Part shown: positions 22,901 to 32,411 of the stretch, in pieces
Layout: the number at the start of each line of letters is the position of its first letter
How positions within the stretch are numbered: the stretch's first letter is position 1
DNA from: Xanthoparmelia taractica
Taxonomy: Eukaryota > Ascomycota > Lecanoromycetes > Lecanorales > Parmeliaceae
Assembly (NCBI GenBank): GCA_033085395.1
Contig: JANQBS010000001.1
Coordinates: 310,001-374,000 of the forward strand
Length of the DNA stretch: 64,000 nucleotides
Direction of reading: 5' to 3'
Position numbers and translations under genes: made by a program
The notes under the pieces: generated by a model
The model's database searches: none
What the model was told of the DNA's origin: nothing
What the model saw: only the letters and a program-made list of their open reading frames with translations

Positions 22901-23913
22901 GGAGGAGCGACTTGAAGAGATCGAATCTGAGAAGCGACGGCAGGCTGAAGCTGAGCTGGAACGGAAAGCTCGGGCTGAGAGGGAAAAAGCTGAACGGAAA
23001 GCGCGCATTGCTCGTGATGAAGAGGAAGCCCGCCTCGAAGCTCAACGTCGAGCTGAAGAGGAACAGCGACAACTACAAATAGAGCGAGAAGAAGAGGAAA
23101 GTCGTATCGCCAAAAAGAAGCGGGATGAAGAGCTGCAACAACGGCGAGTGGAACAGGAACGATTACGCAAAGAAGATCAAGAGCGTAGGCGTCGAGAATT
23201 GGAAGAACGCGAGAGCAAGCGTCGCATGCAAGCGCAAGAAGAGGCTGAGCGACTTCGTCAACAATCCTTACCCAACGGTTTAAGGAGAGCCGCCGAGCTA
23301 AGCCCGGACAATGCAAGGACTGCGAAGGAGGTTACCAAATGGCTACCGTTGAGGACGGTCACGACTCAAGAGCTAGATCCTGGCTGCGAACCACAGATGG
23401 CGGAGGAGAGGTGGATTGCGAACATCCAGGCTGCGCCTGTATTGGCCATTAAGGACCTGGAGCTGTCGCAATGTAAGTCCTCACACCCAAACCCTCACAT
23501 GCAGCCCAGTCTAACGGACACCAGACACCGCCTGGACCCGCCTCCCCGCTACCATGAACCACCACGGCTCCCTTTGGCGCCAACTGCGCAACCCCATGTC
23601 CCAAGCTCTGCCTCCCTCCCTCCTCTCCCCTACAGAAATCTACCAACTCGACGAAGAAACACGCCCCAAGTTCTTCGCCCTGAAACACGTCTTCTGGATC
23701 AAGCTATCGGAATTCATGGATATCGTGCCGAGACACCAGCATCTCGCCGGCATAAAGCTCGGTACGAGGGCGATGGTACTACATGAGTTCCCGTTCGGAA
23801 GAGGAGGGACATGGGATCGACCTGGTCGTAGTGGTGGAGGAGACGAAGTTGTGAAGCAGGAGGCGGCGGCGAGTCCGGTCATGAATGGGAATTTGACAAA
23901 CGGGTACCGCTGA
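19926..23913 (+). CDS. HOS4: Hos4-type ankyrin-repeat protein (Set3 complex subunit)
   Basis: Exons 19926-23472 and 23525-23913 (52-nt intron), 1311 aa. Seen: long charged N-terminus with basic KRKR patches; ankyrin repeats about residues 330-425 (GRTLLARACAQDASEAEKWL, NAGNTPLQIAALEGD, DKDTPLIDAVENGHLEVVRL); a second ankyrin-like block about 520-620; Ser/Lys-rich linker; a long E/R/Q coiled coil about 950-1115; and a conserved C-terminal module joined across the intron (DLELSQ-YTAWTRLP) with FFALKHVFWIKLSEFMDIVP. Known: in yeast, Hos4 belongs to the Set3C histone deacetylase complex (Set3, Snt1, Sif2, Hos2, Hst1). Inferred: nuclear chromatin repression. The ankyrin/C-terminal layout fits filamentous-fungal Hos4. 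Confidence 0.8.
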
Positions 23914-24505
23914 TTGAGGAAGACATTTGTCGGCAAAGTGTTGGCGGATAAGAGAGCGACGTGGAATCATGCTATGGAGGAATGCTATACGCTGGGACTA
24001 CGCTTGAGGTGCTTGATTGCTTGCTTTATGATGTATGTACGTACTTGTGAGCGCTTGGATGGCTGCGTGGCTCTTGTGATTAGCGTACCGTTTGTGTACA
24101 TCATGCATCTCGCTCGTGCAGGAGTGCTGTACATATTGCTCCATCCATACCTTGGACCATCTTTTATTCATCTACAAGTCGGATTGTGAAGCAAGAGCTC
24201 AATGTAATGACTTGTGAAGCCGGCAGGCCTAACAGCGAGCTGTTGTGTTTGATTTGAAGAAAGTAGAATACAAAAGTCTTTTTGGGTGCCCATCTATGCA
24301 AAGCCTCCGTAAAAGCATCATCGAAGAGAACAAAGTGATCTTGATAGAGACCCTCTTCAATCAAATCTCCCTTGCATTTAACCATTTTTCAACCACTTTC
24401 AATCCGCCAAATCCCTCTTGCATATCTTCCTTCTCCACTGTCGGACTGATTTCCTCTTTTTCAACATGACTGGACAACCAGGCAAGCAAGCACCAAAGGA
24501 AGGAC
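23914..24505. other. convergent 3' intergenic region
   Basis: Lies between the 3' ends of the HOS4-like gene (+) and eS12 (-). Short open frames on both strands without motifs. Nothing else seen. Confidence 0.7.
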
Positions 24506-25338
24506 CTATGAGTCCCTGTTCTGCTCCGTGGCGAAATAATTGAGCAGGATAGACCGCTCCTGGCTCTCCTCGCCCCAATCACGCACCACGACGCAGGAGC
24601 AATTGACGACTTTTCGGGCATTGCCTTCGCGGTCCAGCACACCTATAATTCCCAAATTCCCACACGTCAGCCTCGATCCCCAGAGATTTTGCCCGCAAGC
24701 ATCACAGGAACAGAGAAAGGGAGAAGAATAAGAGGAAAAGCACAGCAAAGCAAAGCAACTCACACAACCCAGCCCACTCGCCCAACTGTTTCCCATCGGG
24801 CACGTTGATAAGCGGAATCGAATGCTCCGCGCACAACGCCACCACGAGCTTCTTGTAGGCCTCCTCCTCGCACGCCTCGTTGAGCACGCACATGTGCGCC
24901 TGTCGTCTGTCGAGCGCCTTGGAGGCTTCGCGGAGCCCGCGGGCGAGGCCGTCGTGGATGAGTGCGAGCTTCAGGGCGCCTTTGAGGGCGTCGAGGATGG
25001 TCTGTTGGCGGGTTTGGGTATATTAGTTTGGAGGAGCGCGTACCGGGCAGGTTTTGGGGTTGGGGATTGTCATATTTGGCAGTAAAGGGATGGAGGGGGG
25101 GAAAGATTTGAGAGGGTGTTTGGAGAGGTAGGACTTACCATTTGAGAACTGCCACCGGCGGCAGGCGCATCAGCGGCGACGGTGGTGGTCTCGGGGTCTT
25201 CCGCCGGGTTAGGGGAGGTGGGCTCTTCTCCGTCCGACTGAGAAGGTGAGGAAATGTCAGCTAAATGCTCGTGCCATTGTACGTCGAAGATTTTCCTCTC
25301 CCAGAGATGCATGGGAAGGGTAAAGGTGAGCGTACCAT
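24506..25338 (-). CDS. RPS12: 40S ribosomal protein eS12
   Basis: Exons (minus) 25338-25336, 25237-25139, 25001-24764, 24642-24506; 158 aa. The first coding exon is only the ATG; a 98-nt intron then leads to SDGEEPTSPNPAEDP. Introns (98, 137, 121 nt) are longer than the ~50 nt usual here. Seen: TILDALKGALKLALIHDGLA, VLNEACEEEAYKKLVVALC and HSIPLINVPDGKQLGEWAGL, matching the L7Ae-like RNA-binding fold of eS12, then CVLDREGNARKVVNCSCVVV and a D/E-rich end. Known: part of the small-subunit beak. Intact, with consistent phases. An early intron at the start codon is common in ribosomal protein genes. Confidence 0.96.
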
Positions 25339-25696
25339 CTTGACTGAGTATTCCTGATCAGTTTTAATTGTCGGATATCCTCAAAGAGCGTGATGATTCG
25401 AGAAGGTAAGTAGGTGAGTTCATGCTCAATCAAGCACGAGGTTCCGAATTGTCGTGTGCGCCAAGCTCGCTAAGATATCGAGGAAATTACGGCTACTGTT
25501 TTAAAATACAAGGGTTCAAAGGACCGCTCACCCTCTCCTTTTTTTGCGGCATGGCAATCTAATTCGGAAAGCATACGATACGTGCGATTTGGTTCATTTG
25601 CTTATTCTTAAGGTCTGACAATACAACATAGAGGACTAAAGTGCCACGCTACCTATGTTAGAATGCTTTAAACTACATTTGGCCTCATGCGAGCCA
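25339..25696 (-). promoter_or_regulatory. eS12 upstream region / YMR1 3' region
   Basis: About 360 bases between the tandem minus-strand genes, which should hold the eS12 promoter and the 3' UTR of the myotubularin gene. No clear motif beyond an AT-rich part near 25500-25680. Confidence 0.4.
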
Positions 25697-28050
25697 TTAC
25701 TGCATTTCAACCTCTATCTCACGCTTCAGGCTCGATGAGTCGCTGCCTCTGCTCTTGCTAATGCCCAACCCTCCAAGTCCAGCAGCCAAAGCAGAGAGAG
25801 TAGAAGCGTCTCCATTCGGTAATGATTTTCCTGGTGCTCCGGCCCCCACAGAATTATCAGCTGTTTCAACCCCGGTGAGCACCATGGGATCAACAGAAGC
25901 ATCGCCCTGAGCGCGACTCCTCGTGGTCCTTGTAGGACCATTCATTTCAGCATCAGTCCGGCCAAATGATTCATGCCACCATCTAAGCTCACCAGGCCCT
26001 GGCAAAACAAGTCGTTCTTGACCTCGGACATTATCATCAATCGTCGCGTCGTATCTTTCGTTTATAAATTGTTCCTTACGGGATAAGAAGTAGTCCCAAA
26101 CACTTCGTGTCCTCTCGCTGACGTGGGCATCAACGCGCTCTTTCTCATTGTTGTACAAGAAGGTGCCATACTGACAAGAGTATAGGTGGTAGAGCAGGCG
26201 ACGGAGGAAGCGTTCATTGAATTCAAACCGAGTAGGATGGCGATAGAGCAGTTGGTAAGTAGCGTCGAGAAATTGGTGGAAGACCGGGCTAGTCTCTTTA
26301 ACCTTAGTGGTGGATTTGTCGCTTGCACTTCCTTTGCCTGAGGTAGCGCTTCTCTTAACGGTTGGAGACATGTCATAGGGCTGAAGTTCGCCGTCTGAAT
26401 CAACGATGGAATCTCTGCTCTTGTTGTCTTTGTTGAAGAAACCTTTGGCGCTTAATAAGGCGTTCTCCAGAGCCTGACCTGCGCCGCTGTTCTGTCCGAC
26501 TAAACTTGGTTGCTTGCTGCCGTCTCCACCTACCCGTTCGTTCTCGATGTGAAACCATTTGTCGCTCGACAAGAATCCAGACCTGTGATTGAACTGGTGA
26601 CCGAATGATAACCAGTCTTTTTCTACAAGAACGATGAAGCCTTCGAGAGTACGATAGTAGGGATCAAGACAGAGCTGAGCAAGAGCGCTGAGCTGGCTTG
26701 TTCGATCCCATCCATCAGAACAATGTATGAGGACGTGTGAGTGTTGAAGAGCCACCTGTCTCGCAATGATTCCCGCCCCATCAAGTAGCCCGCCAATATG
26801 CTTCAGCCAATGGCTCTTCGCCAGGGCTTCTCGATTTGGTGCCAAGGGCGTCACGTCCGACTCCTTCAAGGTGTCGATAACTTTGTTCAGCGATTCTCTC
26901 ATAACGTGAATGTTATCAATTCCCAGATAGATCTTCGTTGCGAAGCGGTAATTGTCCATGTTCTCGGAGCCTAATCCCACAGCTTGCATTGCCAGAGCGT
27001 TCACAGTGGGCCGAGCGTCGACTATAAGATTGTGCTGCTGCGCTCCGTATACCTTTGGCTCTTCCTTTTCATCGCTTGCTGTCTGGTTTATCAATTCGTC
27101 TTCGAGCGCTTCAGCATCTGTGGGAGGGTCCGGCCCATGTGAGCGAATGTCACCTTCGCTCGATCGAAGAGACTGAGGACTGCGAGGTCTAGAAGGCGGC
27201 TCTGACGAGTTTGGATCCGAATGCGAAGTGGAGAATATTGCAAGCAAAAGCTTCTCATCTTGGATGCTTCGGTTTCCTCGAACTCCCACCAGTGGCTGAG
27301 CACATCTTGTAATGGAGCAGTTGTTGACCGGATGAAGATAAGTCAATACGGGCAGGCGTACCCGCGAGCGATATCTGCCTGCATAGTTGAGGGTATTATC
27401 GGATATTGAAGTCGGCACAGCGAGTAGAGCAGGGTATGTTGGTGAGAACTAGACAGCTGTGAGACTCGGCTTAGAGTTCTCTAGATACTGCCAACGTACC
27501 GCATAATCTGTGTTGATGTTTGATATCCTCCATCCTTTCTCGGTACTCTTCTCACTAACACCTAACCTTCTCCATTCCCTTCTTGCGTCGTATACAGTCC
27601 ACCCATTGACCTCCTTCTCCGGCCGCTGCGGCTGATAGCTAAATGCGTACAACTTTTCCACTCGTCCCAACTTGCAAGTCCAGGCCTTGATGCTATCATA
27701 CACTTCTCGTGCCTTCTTGTCGTCGGCGAAGCAGAAGCAGACAAAAGTGAAATCCCTACATCGTAGCCGTATCGAAGATGGAAGGCGGGAGGCCGATGGC
27801 GCTGGGCGTAGAGTACACGTATGAATGATTGGGTAGGTTATCCATAATTCTTGGGGTCTGGCGTTAGCTTCTTCTGTGGTGGGCGGCGTATGAGAGAAGA
27901 TGAGGTGGTGGGGTGTCAGATGTAGGGTTCCTTCAACCTGCTCGCCCCTGCGGACAAGTTTGACGTCGTCTACCTGAACATGGTAAGCTTTGTCAGTCTA
28001 CGGATCAATATAAAGCTGAAGGCCACCTTTGCGATCCGTGTTCTCTCCAT
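25697..28050 (-). CDS. YMR1: myotubularin-family phosphoinositide 3-phosphatase
   Basis: Exons (minus) 28050-28027, 27973-27500, 27448-25697; 749 aa. Exon 1 (24 nt, MERTRIAK) joins VDDVKLVRRGEQVEGTLHL, the start of a PH-GRAM domain; its donor GTGGCC is weak but the phase fits. Seen: PH-GRAM about residues 5-120; phosphatase domain with WRISNINTDYA, VVDARP-like LIVDARPTVNALAMQ and the CX5R active site HCSDGWDRTS (about residue 406); WLSFGHQFNHRSG after it; acidic/Ser-rich tail. Known: removes the 3-phosphate from PI3P (and PI(3,5)P2) on endosomes and vacuoles. Catalytic Cys and Arg are both present, so it should be active, unlike pseudophosphatase members. Confidence 0.95.
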
Positions 28051-28335
28051 CTCAACCTAAGGTTGCCTGTACATTGTGGTGCAGTGGAACCAGTGGGATC
28101 GAAGATGCTATTGCCCCAATAAAAATGCTGGAGAGACCCTTAAAGCAATGAAGAGCTGATTAGTATAGCTAGATTTGAAAATACGCTGCTCCTTTCACGT
28201 AGTTTTAGGACGCGATTTTCTGATGACGGCGGCTTGGCGTTAAAGCAGCGAAGGTAAAGTATATGAATTTTCGGCTAGTCTTTCCTTATTGAGTCTAGGG
28301 CTAGGGTTTTTCCTTAGCCTCGCTTCGAGCTATCT

Positions 28336-28478
28336 TGTCACGAACGAATGGCCGTGTAGTGGGTTATTGACTGCTTCATTGTTCAAATGCTACGAATTGC
28401 TGTGAGAACTCTTCTCCGGAGCAAAATTGATCCACCCCAAAGCTTGGCATACGGAGAGCAGATGCCAAAACCGTGACA
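28336..28478. repeat. dispersed repeat copy 1 (solo-LTR- or MITE-like)
   Basis: 143 bp bounded by inverted ends TGTCACG and CGTGACA (5'-TG...CA-3' as in LTRs). Shares TTGTCACGAACGAATGG, CGTGTAG and GCTTGGCATACGGAGA with copy 2 at 29218. Near its 3' end TTGGCAT and ATGCCAA can form a hairpin around an 11-nt loop. No exact target-site duplication is visible, so the class is undecided. Confidence 0.65.
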
Positions 28479-29004
28479 ATTGCCCACAAAAACAAACAAA
28501 AAATGACGTCCTCGTCATTCCAGATCCCGAACCATGACTCCCATTGGTCCATGCATGCACCATTGATCAATTGATTGATTGAATGATTGATGAACGGTGG
28601 CTGCGGCGAGATGGGCGTGTTGTTGGCTGGTGCCAGTGTAAGATGAATGTCCTGAGCGTTGGCTGTTTGCTGTTTAGTGACATATGACCATGATCCCTGG
28701 ACGATTTGAGCCGTTTGGTGTGCGGAACGTGATTGTTCTGAAGAATATTTCGAAGCTGGCTGGCTGGCAAGTAGTGGCCGGCGGGTAGGCTTCTCCGTAG
28801 TTACAGTGATGGTTTTTTGGCTCCCAAGTGAAGCATATGGCTACATGCCATTAAGTAGGATGGCTTGGACCAATAGATCTTGATCGTATGGTCCCCAGCA
28901 TATGATGACTTACTGGCCACCCCTGACCTGACTCGACTCCCTGGCTCTTGACCCCAACACACACCAGGTGATCCTCCCCGGTCCCATCACACTCGCTATT
29001 ATGG

Positions 29005-29078
29005 AGGCCGTAGGGGGGTTCAAACACGCATCTTCCAGATTATGAGCCTGGTGTGCTAAGCCGTTACACTATACGTCC
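29005..29078 (-). tRNA. tRNA-Met(CAT)-like sequence, probably decayed
   Basis: Minus strand folds as a 74-nt cloverleaf. Acceptor GGACGTA/TACGGCC (one A-G mismatch), D arm GTGT...GCAC with GG in the loop, anticodon arm CCAGG-CTCATAA-TCTGG (anticodon CAT), 5-nt variable loop, T loop TTTGAAC. Two of five T-stem pairs are mismatched and no T-run terminator follows. Either a pseudogene or a tRNA-derived element lying between two repeat copies. Confidence 0.4.
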
Positions 29079-29217
29079 TGTAAGGCGAATGAGGGAGGTG
29101 GGCTCAAAGGATGCCGATGCTGCCACGGAGGCTCACTAGACCGGAACAGTGGCCATTTGGACGGTCACATGTGTGACGACATGCGAATGGATCAGAAGCG
29201 AGGTGTTGCTACCCTAT

Positions 29218-29312
29218 TGTCACGAACGAATGGACGTGTAGCGGGATTGACATTGACTGCACTGCTTTCACCGAGGCTTGGCATACGGAGAACAAATGCC
29301 AAAACCGTAACC
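29218..29312. repeat. dispersed repeat copy 2 (shorter)
   Basis: About 95 bp in the same orientation as copy 1 at 28336, beginning TGTCACG and lacking about 50 bp of the middle. The end reads CGTAACC in place of CGTGACA. ACCCTA occurs just before and just after the copy. Confidence 0.6.
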
Positions 29313-30518
29313 CTACTCTCATTTTCTTAACTTTGTTCGAGTATTGAATACCAATCACGGGTAAAACGTGTTCTTACTCGCATAATCCGTAATTTGGATT
29401 CCACACGCGATAGAATAAGTGGTGTGAGTACTGTCATACCTTGGGCTCGAGGTACAGGTTCAGTGACGGGCTTCCTGTTTTGCGCCTTCTCTGCAAGCGA
29501 TTGGTAAAGTAGATGAAAGGAGATGTCAGATAGCAGTGTATTATTAGGAAGGTTTTCCGTTGGCTGTGCGCGCCGCAAATAGCGTATATGCAAGGAGTAA
29601 TAATCACATGGCTGTGCCCCGAATCCCACGACGGAACATGAACGACATAGGATAAGAATGTTCGTGTCCATTGGCCAGCAATTGACTCCTCCGCCAAACC
29701 ACATTGTAGGGATTTGGTGGTGGTGGGACCTCGCACAGGTATCTGCATTAGGGCTAGGCTGTCAGGAAATGCTAAGGCCCGAACATGTATGGAAGAAGAA
29801 TAGGATCTCGCAAAGGTATCTGTAAATGGTATGTGGATTATGCGAACCTTCAGATGCAACTGCTTTTTTTTTATGCTTAAGCCACATCCCTACATACGCA
29901 GCAGTATCAGGTCGATCGCGCCAGCTCCCCCTTACTCTCATTTGTCTGTACAAGGTGATATTAGTCCGCCAAAGAAAAAGTCGAAGGATTGAAAGGTGCA
30001 TGCATGGCTTGCAGATCAGTGGATATGGGCGAGCGAGTCATGCAATATGTGTTGGACCGTGGAAACCAGTGGACGGTAGTTCTACATATCAGGCGGTAAG
30101 TCCCGGTTTCCTAGATTCGGAGAATAAAACGAAGGATCCTATTTCATTAAGGTCGCTAATTTTCCAGCAGTATCACGGCGGACTGCATACTGCGGTGACT
30201 CTAAAATTCTTTTGTGGGATTCTAGAATGCGAGGCGTAACCTCGGCGGGGGTGTTAATGATACCAATCATCTTCTTTACTTTGCCGTGTCCTTGAATGTC
30301 AAGTGCAACCGTTGCTGTACTTGAGCGCTTTGCTCGAAGGCATTCTCTCAGTCCTATTTCGGCCTTGTGTGTATACTGATTCATTCATTCTTGAACTCTA
30401 CTTCGTCCTCAACTCCTACTTCTCTAACATTTAATGAATATGCTTCTAGCATGCAGAATCTTGTGACATATACAAATCTCTTCCAAATCTCTTCCAAATT
30501 CTGTGGACTGCTGCTGTC

Positions 30519-31871
30519 ATGTCTTCAGCCGAAAATGCTACTGCGCAGGAGACAACGCGATTCAAGACGGCAAGCGAAGTTTGTCAGATGGTTGGGGCTT
30601 TTGTTGCGTGCTTGATCATAGCCTACTTAGGCGTTATCTTTCGTGTCGTCTCCCGCAGACTCAAGGAATATACCTCAGAATACGACACTATTGAAATCAA
30701 TGGATTAGACTTTACAGCGGGATATCAAGACGCCACTAAGACCTTAATATTAGTTGGTCCATCAGCCGGAATGGAGGACTCTCAACCATCAATCCAAGAG
30801 GAATATATCCTCGGTCGAAGCTTTCGAGAGTCCGCAGGGCATGTGGGTATCTTTGCGGGCCAAAAGCAGGGCATGCTAACGTGCTTATTCTGTTGTAAGC
30901 TCCACGTGCAACATTGGCTGTGGCGTTATCGTCTGGGTTATTTGCTACGCCCGTTGATACCCATAAGCTCTGAGATGCGAATGGTGGATATTGGGACTGG
31001 GAATGCGTCATGGGTTTAAGCTAGAACACGAGTGATTAGCTGACTGTTTTCCGAACCAGATGTTGGCTTCTCGAGCTGGCTAGTCAATCGCTAAAGACGT
31101 GGCAACTAGAAGGGCTAGACATGTCGGCGCTCAAAGTCCCTGCTGCCGAGTATCTGCCACCCAATGTGTCGCTGGAGACGATGGATGTCTTCGGCGACGT
31201 CCCGGAGAATCTAGTGGGAAGATTTGATGTTGTGCACATCCACACATTTTGCATAGTTGTCAAGAATGGAAACCCGGTTCTGCTACTTCGGCATCTGATC
31301 AGGATGCTAAGTGAGTTCACTTATATGCAGGCCCAGCCCAGGAGTCTTTTGGCTTTTCATTAGGCTAACACTTCGAGTGCTTCGAAGAACAGGGCGGATA
31401 CATTCAAGGGGACGAGATGTACTGTGCGTCCTTCAGTGCGCATTCGCCAAACGGGCACACTCGAAAAGAGAACGCGGACGAACTATTACGCTTGTGGCAG
31501 TAATTTGCCGCCAATACTCATCTGGAGTTCAAGTATGCGAAGACTTTTCTCACGGGGTCTAGATCTCTGTTGACCTGTCTTATCCGCGCAGCTGGCTCTG
31601 TAATCTTGACGAGATATTTGGGAAGAATGGTCTCGTTGTGGTCGACTCGTCTCGCCTGCCAATTAGCGACGAACTCCGAAAAGCGTCCACAGACAATTTC
31701 GTGGTGGCATTAGAAGGTATTGGAGCTATTGTGGCGGGAAAGGACAGTGCGTTGCTGGTTTCATATGAGGAATCTAAAACGTTGTTCAAAAAAGCCGTTC
31801 TGGAGACTCAAGATGGGGTGACCATTTCAATGGACATGAGAATGGCCGGAGGCACAAAGCCAGCTGCGTAA
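30519..31871 (+). CDS. LaeA-like SAM methyltransferase with N-terminal TM segment
   Basis: Exons 30519-30842, 30900-31006, 31060-31310, 31388-31499, 31592-31871; 357 aa. Seen: residues 20-48 form a membrane helix followed by RVVSRRLK; the methyltransferase part starts near residue 85 (EDSQPSIQEEYILGRSF), then LHVQHWLWRY, motif I VDIGTGNACWLLELASQ, VFGDVPENLVGRFDVVH, LIRMLKQGGYIQ and FGKNGLVVVDSSRLPISDEL. Known: LaeA/TdiE-like class I methyltransferases, often linked to secondary metabolism. Odd: a 59-nt intron starting at 31533 would keep FAANTHLEF but leave TAA at 31501-31503 in frame; only the longer intron (31500-31591) avoids it. Donors GTGGGT and GTCATG are weak. A shorter protein could start at ATG 30771. 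May be decaying. Confidence 0.65.
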
Positions 31872-32411
31872 TAGGTCCAGCGAGGCAGGAAGTTGACTTG
31901 AAGCAATCCTTTGAGTGTCCGACTCCTTAACGGCGCTATTACAATCTGCGGCGTCGGACAGACATTCTGATCCTTCTGTGTACTGGGTGACATTTACTCA
32001 CAAGAGCGACTTGGAGACCAGAGTAATCTTCGGCTCGATGCCTTTATCAGTGGCTGCTTTGGTGCTGGGTTCTAATTCCATTATTCTTGGCGGTATAGGA
32101 AGATAGAAATCTGTCCCCCGCCCATAGTGCTCACCCGAGACTGCCGCTTTTAGGAGTAGGGCTGGACGATAGAGGGTCATACAATAAAGCAATCAGCACC
32201 TCGATCAAATCAGTACGCTTAACTTCTATTCGTTTACCTATTCTATCTGATCTCAAACGAATGGATATTGTACGCGTGCCCTTACCTGGTGTTTGAGATT
32301 GGTTGTAGAATATGGCAGGCTTGTGATTGTTTTTGCGATCTGAAAACTAGAACTGTACGACGAGTATTTCAGATATCCCTTTTAACCATCGTTCCCAAAA
32401 CCAAATAATGA
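31872..32411. other. convergent 3' intergenic region
   Basis: 540 bases between the methyltransferase (+) and the HET gene (-). No feature recognised. Confidence 0.7.

Larger units (their letters stand above)
28051..30518. other. intergenic accessory region with repeats
   Basis: About 2.5 kb without a supportable protein gene. Holds two copies of a dispersed repeat (28336-28478 and 29218-29312) on either side of a tRNA-Met-like sequence (29005-29078). The open frames from 29434 to 30239 show no motif and no start context. Confidence 0.6.

Noticed and set aside
22747..23316. 189-codon minus-strand frame opposite the HOS4-like coiled coil
   Set aside because: Antisense shadow of an E/R/Q-rich coding region; the plus-strand frame continues unbroken through it.
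31311..31562. 83-codon plus-strand frame within the methyltransferase locus
   Set aside because: Spans an intron and runs out of frame with the conserved LKQGGYIQ segment.
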